From positions 3,454,501 through 3,518,500 of the forward strand of contig NZ_AP021861.1 in assembly GCF_009177095.1 (NCBI RefSeq): a DNA stretch of 64,000 bases. Reading direction: 5' to 3'. The notes beneath the pieces were generated by a model. It was not told where the DNA came from. It did not search any database and was given only the letters and a program-made list of their open reading frames with translations. The position numbers and the translations under genes were made by a program. How positions within the stretch are numbered: position 1 is the first letter of the stretch; each line of letters opens with the position of its first letter. Below, piece after piece: positions 8,515 to 18,003 of this stretch. Origin of the DNA: Lacipirellula parvula (lineage in GTDB: Bacteria > Planctomycetota > Planctomycetia > Pirellulales > Lacipirellulaceae).

Positions 8515-9630
8515 GTGCGACTCCAACGCTTCGACAATCTGAACGACCTGCTGCCCTACCGCGATGCCTGGGATCGGCTCGCCGGTGGGCTGGCGTTTCG
8601 CCGTTGGACGTGGCTCGCGGCGTGGTGGCGGCATTACGGCGAAGAGCAGGGCGAGCGCGAGCTCAGCGTCTGGTTAGCATTCAGCGATGCGTCCGATTCG
8701 CCGGAGAGCGTTCGCGCCATCTTGCCCGCGTATTGCGAAACGACCTGGACGCAAGGCTGCGTGTTGCGGCTGCTGGGCGATGGGGAAGTTTGCAGCGATC
8801 ACCTGGGGCTGCTGGTTGATCCTTCGTTTGAGACCGATGCGGTGGACGGCATCGCTGAAGCGATCGCCGCCATTGGCGAGATTGATCTCGTTGGTTTCAC
8901 GGCGGTTGATGATGCTGATCGGGCGACGACGAACTTGCTCGGGAGCCTGGCGCGGCGCGACTTTACGACGCGGCGGATGCCGACTGATCGCTGTTGGGCG
9001 ATTGATCTGCCGGCGAGCTGGGACGAGTTTCTCGCCCTGCAATCGAAGTCCCACCGCAAACAGATCCGCCAGATGGAACGCCGCGTGCTCGACTCGCCGC
9101 GGGCGGTTTGGCGGATGATCGAGTCGCCTGGCGACTTCGGCGACGCTTGGCAAACGCTGGTCGACTTGCATCAGCGGCGGCGGCAATCGCTCGGCGAGCC
9201 GGGCTGCTTTGCCTCGCCGACCTGGGCCGCGTTCCATTGGGACGTCGCTCAGCAATTGCTCGCGGAAGGCCGGTTGCGGCTTTCGACGCTTGCACTAGAC
9301 GGCCAGCCGATCGCCGCGGAGTACCACGTCGGCAACGCCGAAGCGACTTGGGCCTACCAAGGGGGCGTCGATCCGACGCGGCTCGCCGACGAGCCGGGCC
9401 AACTGTCGACCATTTGCTCGATCCGCCACGCAATCGCCGCCGGGCAGTCGCAATTCGACTTCCTTCGCGGCGACGAACCCTACAAAGCTCACTGGCGCGC
9501 AACGCCGCGCCAAGCCTACCGATTGACTGCAGTTCCGCATCGACTCTGGCCGCGGTTGCGCGACCGGGTGCGCGGGAGCGCGACCAACTTACGAACGACC
9601 GCCAAGCAACTCACTTCGCTCTTTAGCTAA
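8515..9630 (+). CDS. FemAB/CelD-like GNAT-fold acyltransferase of polysaccharide locus
   Basis: The product resembles the GNAT-fold acetyltransferases of exopolysaccharide loci (CelD/BcsL, FemAB-related). Diagnostic stretches are LQSKSHRKQIRQMERRVLD in the middle and, near the end, IAAEYHVGNAEATWAYQGG and FDFLRGDEPYKAHWR, a hallmark of this family. I chose the GTG at 8515 (VRLQRFDNLNDLLPYR), giving 371 residues, because the frame upstream reads through the 91-bp repeat and no ATG lies between; the start is therefore uncertain. It probably acylates the polymer or its lipid-linked precursor. It sits 7 nt before the deacetylase gene, consistent with an operon. Confidence 0.85.
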   Translation: MRLQRFDNLNDLLPYRDAWDRLAGGLAFRRWTWLAAWWRHYGEEQGERELSVWLAFSDASDSPESVRAILPAYCETTWTQGCVLRLLGDGEVCSDHLGLLVDPSFETDAVDGIAEAIAAIGEIDLVGFTAVDDADRATTNLLGSLARRDFTTRRMPTDRCWAIDLPASWDEFLALQSKSHRKQIRQMERRVLDSPRAVWRMIESPGDFGDAWQTLVDLHQRRRQSLGEPGCFASPTWAAFHWDVAQQLLAEGRLRLSTLALDGQPIAAEYHVGNAEATWAYQGGVDPTRLADEPGQLSTICSIRHAIAAGQSQFDFLRGDEPYKAHWRATPRQAYRLTAVPHRLWPRLRDRVRGSATNLRTTAKQLTSLFS

Positions 9631-9637
9631 CGAGTCG

Positions 9638-10570
9638 ATGCCGCAGACCTCCGCGTTTTTTCGCCCCCCTGAGGTGTTTCACATGCTAGCCGAAGCTTGC
9701 AAAGAACCACTGCTGGGCATGTACTACCTCGCAACGTTGCCGTTGCGTCGGCGGCGGGCTGCGCAGTTGGTCGCCGCGGGGCAGGCGCCGATCATGTCGC
9801 TCTTCTACCATCGAGTCGCCGACGAGAATCCAAACGACTGGACGATCTCGAACCAGCGATTCAAAGAAGAGATGATCTGGCTGCGGGAACGGTTCGAAAT
9901 CATTTCGTTGACCGAAGCGCAGCAGCGGATGGGCTCAGAGGCGAACCGCACCGCGGCGGTGAGCATCACGTTCGACGACGGCTATGCCGATAATTGTCGC
10001 GAAGCGCTGCCGTGGCTGATCGAGCAAGAGATTCCGTTCACGTACTTCGTCGCGTCGGGGAACGTCCTGGAAGGTCGGCCGTTCGTCCACGACGTGCGGC
10101 AAGGCAAACCGCTCGAGCCAAATACGCCGGAGCAGATTCGCGTGTTGGCCGAAGCGGGCGTCGAGATCGGCGCCCATACTCGCAATCACATCAACCTCGG
10201 CCCGATCACCTCGCAGCAGATTCTCGACAGCGAGATTATCGGTTCCAAGACGGATTTGGAAAAAATCGTCGGCCGATCGGTGCGCTACTTTGCGTTTCCG
10301 TTCGGACTGCATGCGAATCTGTCGCAGCAAGCGTTCGCGACGGCGTTTCGCGCCGGATACTGGGGCGTCTGCTCGGCGTACGGCGGCTACAACATGCCGG
10401 GCGACGATCCGTTCCACATCCAGCGCATCCACGGCGACCCGAGTTGGGCGCGGTTCTGCAACTGGATGACCGCTGATCCGCGGAAGTTCCGGCGGATTCC
10501 GCGGTTTGATGCGGGGGACTTCCGCGGGGATGCGAGGTCGGAATTGAAGGGTGCTGAGGGTTCGTTGTGA
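9638..10570 (+). CDS. Polysaccharide deacetylase (NodB domain)
   Basis: The 310-residue protein contains a NodB homology domain. Motif 1 is SITFDDGYADN near residue 108 (catalytic and metal-binding Asp pair) and motif 2 is EIGAHTRNHINL near 180 (zinc-binding His pair). The later AFPFGLHANLS region corresponds to motif 3. Family-4 carbohydrate esterases remove N- or O-acetyl groups from polysaccharides. There is no clear signal peptide, so it may act on lipid-linked intermediates on the cytoplasmic side. The gene directly follows the FemAB-like acyltransferase, so the locus encodes both an acylating and a deacylating step. Confidence 0.93.
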   Translation: MPQTSAFFRPPEVFHMLAEACKEPLLGMYYLATLPLRRRRAAQLVAAGQAPIMSLFYHRVADENPNDWTISNQRFKEEMIWLRERFEIISLTEAQQRMGSEANRTAAVSITFDDGYADNCREALPWLIEQEIPFTYFVASGNVLEGRPFVHDVRQGKPLEPNTPEQIRVLAEAGVEIGAHTRNHINLGPITSQQILDSEIIGSKTDLEKIVGRSVRYFAFPFGLHANLSQQAFATAFRAGYWGVCSAYGGYNMPGDDPFHIQRIHGDPSWARFCNWMTADPRKFRRIPRFDAGDFRGDARSELKGAEGSL

Positions 10571-10632
10571 CTCGCGTTTGGTTGGTGGTTGAGAATTTTA
10601 TGTGATGTCCCGCCGACGACGTCGGCGGCTTT

Positions 10633-12192
10633 ATGAGAGTCGGATCTATCGCTACTGAAGCTGACAACTCGAAGACGCTGGACAAGCGCCGGAACCTGGA
10701 GGCTGATACGCTCGCTGCGAGCGTGATCATCCTGCTCGTGGTGACGGTCGTCCAGCGAACCGTTGGCTTCGGCCGCGGGATCTTATTCTGCCGCTGGCTG
10801 AGCCCCGAGTCGCTCGGCGAGTGGGAGATGGTGTACAGTTTTTTGATGCTGGCGGCGCCGCTCGCGGTACTTGGCGTGCCGGGGTCGTTTGGCCGTTACG
10901 CCGAACATTACCGGCAACGCGGGCATTTGCGAACGTTCCTCAACCGGGCGACGCTGTGGACGACGGCGTGCGGCCTGGTTTCGGTGGCGATCATCGAACT
11001 GATGGCGCCGCAGCTCTCGCAAATGATGTTCGGCGACGCGAAGTACGCCGACGTCATGCGGAACATCGGCTTCTGCCTGCTGACGATCATCTTGCAGCAC
11101 ACGCTGACCGCGTTGCTGACGGCGTTGCGACTCGTGCGGATCGTCTCGGCGATGCAGTTCGCCCAGAGCATCCTATTCGCGGTGATTTCGCTCGCGCTGA
11201 TGTGGAAGTATCCGACGATGAACAGCATTCTGTTCGGGTACTCGATCGCTTGCTTGATTTCGTCGGTCGGCGCCATCATTTGGGCGTGGCCGGCGTTCAC
11301 CCACCTCGATCGGCCCGAAGACGATTTGGTTCACCGCGAGTTCTGGACGAAATTGCTGCGATTCGCATTTTTCGTGTGGGTAACGAACCTTTTGACGCAC
11401 CTGTTTGCGATCGTCGATCGCTACATGATCGTCCACTGTGCGGGGCTGACGCCGAGCCAAGCACTCGAACAAGTCGGCCACTACCACAGCAGCCGGATTA
11501 TTCCGCTGCTGATGGTGTCGGTTGCCGATCTGCTTAGCGGGCTGGTGATGCCGCATCTTAGCCACGACTGGGAAGCGGGCCGCCGCGAGAACGTATCGAA
11601 GCGGCTCAACCTTACGATCAAGTTGACGTCAATTTGCATGATCGTCTTCGGCGTGGCGGTGCTGATCATCGCGCCGCCGCTGTTCCACATCGTGCTGCAG
11701 AGCAAGTACGACGACGGCTTGCACGTGCTGCCGTGGACGCTGGCCGGCTGCATTTGGTACGGCGTCTACATCGTCGCCCAGAACTATCTGTGGTGTGCCG
11801 AGAAGGCGCGCCTCTCGACCTTGCCGCTGTTTATCGGCCTGGTGCTGAACATCATTTTGAACTTCATGTTGCTCCCGTACTACGGCTTGCACGGAGCGGT
11901 ATTCGCCACGGCGATTTCGACCTGCGTCTGCCTGCTGGTGGTGTTAGGGCTGAATCGTCGGCATGGAATGCACGTCGACGGCGGTACGTGGTTGCTGTCG
12001 ATCGCGCCCATGGCGCTCGGCTTTGGGCTGTGGCCCTCGGTGGTCGTCGGCGGGGCCGTCGTGGCGACGAGCTTGCTGACGCCGTGGGTGCTCACGCCGC
12101 TGGAACAATACGAACTCAAACACTTCGCCTTCGAATCGCTCGCCAAGGTGCTACCTGTGCTGCGGCGCCCGCGCGTTCGGGCGGCGAACTGA
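10633..12192 (+). CDS. Oligosaccharide flippase (Wzx/MVF family)
   Basis: The 519-residue integral membrane protein has about twelve to fourteen hydrophobic segments and the layout of polysaccharide export (Wzx/RfbX) flippases: ILFCRWLSPESLGEWEMVYS in the first helices, VPGSFGRYAEHYRQRG after the second pair, and FVWVTNLLTHLFAIVDRYMI in the middle. Such proteins move undecaprenyl-linked repeat units across the inner membrane. Together with the ligase/polymerase (4723) and the Wzz-like protein (6271) it completes a Wzx/Wzy export set. It is followed after 24 bp by the GT4 gene. The specificity is not visible. Confidence 0.9.
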   Translation: MRVGSIATEADNSKTLDKRRNLEADTLAASVIILLVVTVVQRTVGFGRGILFCRWLSPESLGEWEMVYSFLMLAAPLAVLGVPGSFGRYAEHYRQRGHLRTFLNRATLWTTACGLVSVAIIELMAPQLSQMMFGDAKYADVMRNIGFCLLTIILQHTLTALLTALRLVRIVSAMQFAQSILFAVISLALMWKYPTMNSILFGYSIACLISSVGAIIWAWPAFTHLDRPEDDLVHREFWTKLLRFAFFVWVTNLLTHLFAIVDRYMIVHCAGLTPSQALEQVGHYHSSRIIPLLMVSVADLLSGLVMPHLSHDWEAGRRENVSKRLNLTIKLTSICMIVFGVAVLIIAPPLFHIVLQSKYDDGLHVLPWTLAGCIWYGVYIVAQNYLWCAEKARLSTLPLFIGLVLNIILNFMLLPYYGLHGAVFATAISTCVCLLVVLGLNRRHGMHVDGGTWLLSIAPMALGFGLWPSVVVGGAVVATSLLTPWVLTPLEQYELKHFAFESLAKVLPVLRRPRVRAAN

Positions 12193-12216
12193 TCCCGCTA
12201 AGTTGCGAGGCTTGCG

Positions 12217-13449
12217 ATGGAAACTGTCGAACGTTCGAAACCACTGCGCGTCTTGTTCTTGCTGACGAGCATGCCGGTCGGCGGCGCCGAGACGCTGCTG
12301 GTGAACCTCGTGCGGCGGCTCGACCGCAAGCGGTTCGCGCCGGAAATCGTCTGCCTCAAAGAGCCTGGTCCGCTCGGCGAGATGCTGGCGGCCGAGATGC
12401 CAGTGCATCACGATTTGCTCGCCTGCAAATACGACGTGCGGATTCTGCCGCGGTTGTGGTCGCTGATGCGGCGGCCGCAGGCCGATGCGGTGGTGACCGT
12501 CGGCGCCGGCGACAAGATGTTTTGGGGACGGCTGGCCGCGTATCTCGCAGGCGTCCCGGTGGTGGCGTCGGCGCTCCACAGCACCGGCTGGCCTGATGGC
12601 GTCGGCCGGCTCAATCGCATGCTAACGCGGATCACCGACGCCTTCATCGGCGTCGCCGACGCGCATGCGGTTCACCTCGTGCAGAACGAACGGTTCCCCA
12701 CCGCGAAGGTGAACACGATTTACAACGGCGTCGATTGCGAGCGATTCTCGCCGCAAGATGCGACGCCGATTCGCAATGAACTCGGCATCGCCGCCGATGC
12801 GCCGGTGGTCGGCATTCTCGCCGCGCTCCGCCCCGAGAAAAATCACGAGCTGTTCCTGCATGGCGCCGCGGCGATTCGCCAAACGCTGCAGGCGGCGCAG
12901 TTCATCGTCGTCGGCGACGGACCGAAGCGGAATGAATTACAAATGCTGGCGAAGAAGCTGGGGCTTGCTGAAGCGGTGCACTTCGTCGGTTCGCGGAGCG
13001 ACGTCCCCGCGCTGCTCGCGGCGTGCAGCGTCGTGGCGCTCACTTCGCACAACGAGGCGTCGCCGGTGTCGATTCTCGAAGCCCTCGCCTGCGGGGTGCC
13101 GGTGGTGGCGTCGAACGTCGGCTCGGTACGCGAGACGGTCGTCGACGGCGTCACGGGGCGGCTGTTCGCGCCGGGCGACGAGGGAGCGTTCGTCGGGGCG
13201 ACCGTCGAACTACTGCAGAATCAGGAAGAGGCCCGCCGGCTGGGCGAAGAAGGGCGACGGAGGGTCGAGGCCCGCTGGTCGCTGGAAGCGATGGTTCGCG
13301 GCTACGAAGAGCTGATCGAGCGGATTTTCGTCTCGAAGCAGGTGGCGAAATTGGCTCCCGCCCTGGCGACGGACGACGACGAGGGGCCGAGCACGCTGCC
13401 GTTTTTGACGGGCGTTTTGCCGCGGCGGAATGCCAAGGGGACGATGTAA
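12217..13449 (+). CDS. Glycosyltransferase family 4
   Basis: The 410-residue GT-B glycosyltransferase has the N-terminal LTSMPVGGAETLLVNLVRRL motif typical of GT4 enzymes of lipid-linked sugar assembly, a linker with VNTIYNGVDCERFSP, and the donor-binding C-terminal domain with ILAALRPEKNHELF, FIVVGDGPKRNEL, VALTSHNEASPVSILEALAC and the retaining-enzyme glutamates. It should add one sugar of the repeat unit from a nucleotide-sugar donor in the cytoplasm. It is the last gene of the + arm of the exopolysaccharide locus and is followed by a GC-rich palindromic repeat. Confidence 0.93.
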   Translation: METVERSKPLRVLFLLTSMPVGGAETLLVNLVRRLDRKRFAPEIVCLKEPGPLGEMLAAEMPVHHDLLACKYDVRILPRLWSLMRRPQADAVVTVGAGDKMFWGRLAAYLAGVPVVASALHSTGWPDGVGRLNRMLTRITDAFIGVADAHAVHLVQNERFPTAKVNTIYNGVDCERFSPQDATPIRNELGIAADAPVVGILAALRPEKNHELFLHGAAAIRQTLQAAQFIVVGDGPKRNELQMLAKKLGLAEAVHFVGSRSDVPALLAACSVVALTSHNEASPVSILEALACGVPVVASNVGSVRETVVDGVTGRLFAPGDEGAFVGATVELLQNQEEARRLGEEGRRRVEARWSLEAMVRGYEELIERIFVSKQVAKLAPALATDDDEGPSTLPFLTGVLPRRNAKGTM

Positions 13450-13463
13450 AAGATTTTTTCTTG

Positions 13464-13561
13464 TGGCTCCCTCCCCCTTGCGGGGAGGGCGGGGGGAGGG
13501 GGTTAAAGCGGGTACCAGCTACGCCCCCCTCCCTAACCCTCCCCTCAAGGGGGAGGGGACC
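13464..13561. repeat. GC-rich palindromic repeat, family II copy 1
   Basis: A 98-bp unit with C/G-run arms. Each arm forms a hairpin (CCCTCCCC/GGGGAGGG type) and the two arms are also complementary to one another. The centre carries GGTAC followed by CAGCT, close to the centre of the copies at 33794 and 41465. It separates the GT4 gene from the acyltransferase gene and could also act as a terminator, although no U-tract follows. Confidence 0.8.
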
Positions 13562-13707
13562 AGAACAATCAATTTTTGGCGCGGTTGTGTGCGGGCGGAA
13601 TCGCGAGCGTTCGGCGAGTTGAGAATGCCCAAATCGCGTGCATTCCGCTCGACTCGCCCCGCTATTACCATACAGCTTCGCCATTTTCCGAAACCCCGCC
13701 GTCTGAC

Positions 13708-14310
13708 ATGGTCACCGAAACCCTGCTCACCTGGATTGCCCGCGCGATTAGCGGGGCGAGCGTGCGCTGGGTCGAATCGCAACCCGACACCTGCCAGCGG
13801 GTGTACTTCGCCAATCACACGAGCCACCTCGACGTGATCCTGGTCTGGTCGGCTCTGCCGACGCCGGTTCGCCGGCTCACTCGGCCGGTCGCCGCCAAGG
13901 ATTACTGGTCAAAGGGCTGGCTTAAGCCGCGGCTCGCGAAAAGTTTCAACGCGATGCTGATCGACCGGACCGAGATCAAGGTCCACCAAAGCCCCGTCGA
14001 CCTGATGGTTCGCGAGATCGGCCGCACGCAGTCGATCATCATGTTCCCGGAGGGGGGGCGTTCGAGCGGCGAATCGGTCGGCGAATTCAAGAGCGGGCTC
14101 TACTACCTCGCCAAGAAGCGGCCCGACCTCGAGTTAGTGCCGGTCTACATCAACAACATGAATCGCATTTTGCCGCGCGGCGAGTTTCTGCCCGTGCCGC
14201 TGTTGTCGTCGGTGACGTTCGGCCCGCCGTTGTGGCTTGAGGCCAGCGAACCGAAGCCCGATTTTCTCGCCCGTGCCCGCGACGCGATCCTCCGCTTGAA
14301 GGAGGTCTGA
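13708..14310 (+). CDS. 1-acyl-sn-glycerol-3-phosphate acyltransferase (PlsC-like)
   Basis: The 200-residue acyltransferase has the PlsC-family motifs in order: NHTSHLD (H-x4-D catalytic pair), RTEIKVHQ after it, FPEGGRSS (motif III, phosphate binding) and VPVYINN (motif IV). The ATG at 13708 (MVTETLLTWIAR) is preferred over an open frame starting 44 codons earlier, which begins in low-quality sequence next to the repeat. It makes or remodels phosphatidic acid. Its stop is 2 nt before the CdsA start, so the two genes form a phospholipid-synthesis operon: phosphatidate is made and then activated to CDP-diacylglycerol. Confidence 0.88.
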   Translation: MVTETLLTWIARAISGASVRWVESQPDTCQRVYFANHTSHLDVILVWSALPTPVRRLTRPVAAKDYWSKGWLKPRLAKSFNAMLIDRTEIKVHQSPVDLMVREIGRTQSIIMFPEGGRSSGESVGEFKSGLYYLAKKRPDLELVPVYINNMNRILPRGEFLPVPLLSSVTFGPPLWLEASEPKPDFLARARDAILRLKEV

Positions 14311-14312
14311 CG

Positions 14313-15257
14313 ATGAATCCGAACCTGTTAATCTTCGTCGGAACCGTGCTGCTGCTCTTGGGAGTGGCGACGTTCGTCGGTCAGTGGCTGCGGAAACGCG
14401 AGTCGCCGGCGCTCGATCGCCGAGCGATCGAATCGTTCAACTCGCGCATCCAGGCGTGGTGGTTTTTTACCGCCGTGATCGTCATCGCGTTCCTGTTGCC
14501 ATGGCTCACCGTGGTGCTGTTCGCGTTTATTGCGTTCTGGGCGCTGCGGGAGTTCGTCACGCTGACGCCGACGCGCATCGGCGACCACCGGGCGCTGTTT
14601 TGGGTCTTTTTCTTCTTCACGCCGATGCAGTTTTTGCTTGTCTACCTCGACAAGTATGGGCTCTACAGCGTGTTGATCCCAGTATTCGCGTTTCTGTTCA
14701 TCGCGGCGCGGGCGGCGGTATACGGCGACTACGACCGCTTCTTGGAGCGAATCGCCAAGGTGCAGTGCGCGCTCATGATTTGCGTCTATTGCTTAAGCTT
14801 TGCACCGGCCCTGCTGTACCTGAAGCTCGACACGCCGGAACGGTACTATCCGGCCGGGATGCTGTTCTTCTTCATCACGATCGTGCTCGCCTCGGACCTG
14901 CTCGAGTGGTTTTGGAGCCGGATTTACGCGCGGCACCTCATCGCTCAGAAGGTCGACCCCGTGATGTCGTGGGAAGGGGTGCTGGCCGGGGCGGCGTCGA
15001 CGGCGCTCCTGGGCGTGCTGCTGCAGTGGGCGTCGCCGTTCCAGTACTGGTGGCAAACCTCGGCGATGGCGCTACTGATCGCGCTGAGCGGGGCGGCTGG
15101 CTCGCTGACGATGTCGGCGATCAAGAAAGACCGCGGCGAAGTTTCAAGCGGGAACTTCGTCGAAGGGCACGGCGGCGTGCTGAGCCGGATCGATTCGATC
15201 TGCTTCGCGGCGCCGGTGTTTTATCACGTGACGCGGTACTTTTTCGGGGCGGTTTGA
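14313..15257 (+). CDS. cdsA: Phosphatidate cytidylyltransferase
   Basis: The 314-residue membrane protein has about eight hydrophobic helices. The C-terminal family signature is present as SAIKKDRGEVSSG followed by FVEGHGGVLSRIDS, which matches the S-x-x-K-R/K..KD..x-H-G-G-x-x-x-R-x-D pattern. It converts phosphatidate and CTP to CDP-diacylglycerol. The start is supported by an AAGGAGG Shine-Dalgarno sequence 8 nt before the ATG at 14313, one of the few strong ones in the window. It is coupled to the upstream acyltransferase with a 2-nt gap. Confidence 0.92.
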   Translation: MNPNLLIFVGTVLLLLGVATFVGQWLRKRESPALDRRAIESFNSRIQAWWFFTAVIVIAFLLPWLTVVLFAFIAFWALREFVTLTPTRIGDHRALFWVFFFFTPMQFLLVYLDKYGLYSVLIPVFAFLFIAARAAVYGDYDRFLERIAKVQCALMICVYCLSFAPALLYLKLDTPERYYPAGMLFFFITIVLASDLLEWFWSRIYARHLIAQKVDPVMSWEGVLAGAASTALLGVLLQWASPFQYWWQTSAMALLIALSGAAGSLTMSAIKKDRGEVSSGNFVEGHGGVLSRIDSICFAAPVFYHVTRYFFGAV

Positions 15258-15265
15258 GCGCGTTA

Positions 15266-15290
15266 GCCCCCGGTTCTTCAAACCGGGGGG
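15266..15290. terminator. Hairpin after cdsA (family III, copy 1)
   Basis: A 9-bp perfect stem, CCCCCGGTT pairing with AACCGGGGG around a CTTCA loop, begins 9 nt after the cdsA stop. The same hairpin in the opposite orientation lies at 19935-19960, so it is a repeated unit. The position suits a Rho-independent-like terminator but there is no T-run. Confidence 0.5.
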
Positions 15291-15294
15291 TGAT

Positions 15295-15385
15295 TGTGGG
15301 AGGGGTCTCCGACCCCGATGCAGCATTGCGGGTCGATAACGGTTTGGAATGGTAACCGAAATCGGCGTCGGAGACGCCTCCCACA
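15295..15385 (+). repeat. 91-bp double-hairpin repeat, family I copy B
   Basis: Same 91-bp length and arms as copy A: GGGGTC-TCC-GACCCC at the left and GGCGTC-GGA-GACGCC at the right. The centre (GGTTTGGAATGGTAACCG) resembles the centre of copy D when that is read on the other strand. It fills the space between cdsA and the convergent peptidase gene. Confidence 0.9.
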
Positions 15386-15397
15386 GAACAGACGCGA

Positions 15398-16444
<1,047 letters not shown>

Positions 16445-16871
16445 GCTCTTCCTTTGCGATTAAAGGACCATCCTTGTCCTGGGATCGCGACGATCGCTGC
16501 GGGGCTAGCGTCGCGACGTTTCGCATGCGGCCTGCGTGTAGAGCAACTGTGGGGCCGAATCCATCCGGCCGTTAACTCAGAGCTTGCCGATTCGAGGGTC
16601 AAGGCGGGGATTAACGGGACGAAATCGTAGACTTACGGGTCACGATAGCGGGGGTTCCGTTCCGTCAAGGTTTGCAGAATTTACCGCGCTCGCCGTAAAT
16701 TGGCAAAGAGCGATTGATTGAGAAAAGCGGAGAAGCAGTGCTAGCACGGCAAGGCGTACTTGCGATTCATGAAGGAACGTGCAGCGAGCCGGGCCGTCTC
16801 GGCCCCGGCGCGTTCTCAGAGATTTAAACCCAAGGGCCGGAGGGATAAACCCTCCGGCTCGCAGTTGCACT
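16445..16871. other. Intergenic region between FabI and peptidase genes
   Basis: The 427-bp region lies between fabI (upstream on -) and the peptidase gene, both on the minus strand. The part next to 16444 should hold the peptidase promoter. A perfect hairpin lies just after the fabI stop (16836-16858). I see no further coding frame of good quality. Confidence 0.5.
16836..16858 (-). terminator. Hairpin downstream of fabI
   Basis: A 9-bp perfect stem, GCCGGAGGG pairing with CCCTCCGGC around an ATAAA loop, starts 13 nt after the fabI stop on the minus strand. It is likely to end the fabI transcript. It could instead be a repeat, as many hairpins here are. Confidence 0.5.
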
Positions 16872-17702
16872 TTACTTCGCTTGCGCGGCTTTGATTTGGT
16901 CGACCATCCGCCCCGGCGAGCCCATCGCGTTGTACCCGCCGTCGAGGTGCAGGATCTCGGCGGTGACGCCGGCGGACATATCCGACAGCAGGAACGCGCC
17001 GCACTTGCCCGCTTCTTCGTGGGTGATGTTGCGGCCAAGGGGCGCCATCGCTTCGTAAAGCGACAGCATCTGATCGACGCCGGCGCCGCGACCCGAGATC
17101 GTTTGCAGCGGACCGGCGCTGAGGGCGTTGACGCGGATGCCGCGCGGGCCGAGGTCGAACGCCAGGTACTTCACGATCGAATCAAGGGCCGCCTTGCAGA
17201 CGCCCATGATGTTGTAGCCAGGGACGCACTTCTCGCCGCCGTAATAGGTGAGCGTGAGGACGCTGGCGCCATCTTTCAGCACGCCCTTCGCTCCCTTGGT
17301 GAGCGCGATCAGGCTGTAGGCGCTAATTTCCATCGCGATCTTGAAGCCTTCGCGGCTCGTGTCGAGCGTATCGCCCTTGAGATCTTCCGGCGGGGCGAAG
17401 GCGATCGAGTGGAGCAGGAAGTCGATCTTGCCAATCTCCGCCTCGCAACGGGTCATCGCGTCGGCGATGTGCTCGTCGTTGGTGGCGTCCATCGGGGTGA
17501 AGAACTTGGCGTTCTCCTGGCCTTCGACCAGCTTCGTGATGCGGCCGAGGTTCTTCTGGCGGGCGTCGTCGGCCTTATCGGGCATGTAGGTGAAGCCGCA
17601 GACGCCCCCCTCACGCATGATCAGCTCGGCGATGGCCCAGGCGATCGACTTCTCGTTGAAGACGCCGGTGATGAGACCCTTTTTGCCGCTGAACATGCCC
17701 AT
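16872..17702 (-). CDS. fabI: Enoyl-[acyl-carrier-protein] reductase (NADH)
   Basis: The 276-residue protein has the short-chain-dehydrogenase fold of FabI. GVFNEKSIAWAIA near residue 13 is the FabI form of the dinucleotide-binding loop, HSIAFAPPEDLKG near 95 is typical, and the catalytic Tyr-x6-Lys pair is in YYGGEKCVPGYNIMGVCKAA (Tyr of GYNIMG and the following Lys). AGPLQTISGRGAG is the substrate-loop region. It performs the last reduction in fatty-acid elongation. Length and motifs are standard for FabI; nothing indicates a FabK or FabV type. Confidence 0.95.
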   Translation of the reverse strand: MGMFSGKKGLITGVFNEKSIAWAIAELIMREGGVCGFTYMPDKADDARQKNLGRITKLVEGQENAKFFTPMDATNDEHIADAMTRCEAEIGKIDFLLHSIAFAPPEDLKGDTLDTSREGFKIAMEISAYSLIALTKGAKGVLKDGASVLTLTYYGGEKCVPGYNIMGVCKAALDSIVKYLAFDLGPRGIRVNALSAGPLQTISGRGAGVDQMLSLYEAMAPLGRNITHEEAGKCGAFLLSDMSAGVTAEILHLDGGYNAMGSPGRMVDQIKAAQAK

Positions 17703-18003
17703 AACCCGCTCCTAAATCGCCGCGAATGCCCTGAAGTGCCGGGGTCGGACGACCCGCGGCAGTCGCCGATCCTCCGAGCGGATCAGCGAGCGTCGCAGGA
17801 TACACCGCTATCGTCGGCAACGGTAGGGGGGCGTTTTACCCCTGCATTTCCGCGGAATTTCGCCTGAAACAATCAATCAGACAACACTGCCGCTTGACTG
17901 AACGTCCACAAAAAGATACAGTTGCAATAAGTCAAAAAGATGTCATGTGCCGTCGCACCTGCGTCAATCGACCTCCTCCCTGGCATAAACTGAGAACAGT
18001 CCC
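17703..18003. other. Divergent region between fabI and the sigma-54-type activator gene
   Basis: The 301-bp region separates fabI (-) from the regulator (+) and should carry both promoters. The 17880-17960 part is clearly richer in A and T than its surroundings. A plausible sigma-70 pair for the + gene is listed separately. No coding frame. Confidence 0.5.
17894..17922 (+). promoter_or_regulatory. Candidate sigma-70-type promoter for the GAF/AAA+ regulator
   Basis: TTGACT at 17894-17899 and TACAGT at 17917-17922 are separated by 17 nt, in a locally A/T-rich stretch about 80 nt before the GTG start at 18004. The -35 matches 5 of 6 consensus bases and the -10 matches 4 of 6. This is pattern matching only. 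Confidence 0.3.

Noticed and set aside
13576-13707. A 44-residue N-terminal extension of the acyltransferase
   Set aside because: It begins next to the GC-rich repeat and does not fit the family; the ATG at 13708 gives a standard PlsC-like start.
17974-18003. A sigma-54 promoter before the GAF/AAA+ regulator (TGGCATAAACTGAGA)
   Set aside because: The -24 part is acceptable but the -12 TTGC element is missing at the needed spacing.
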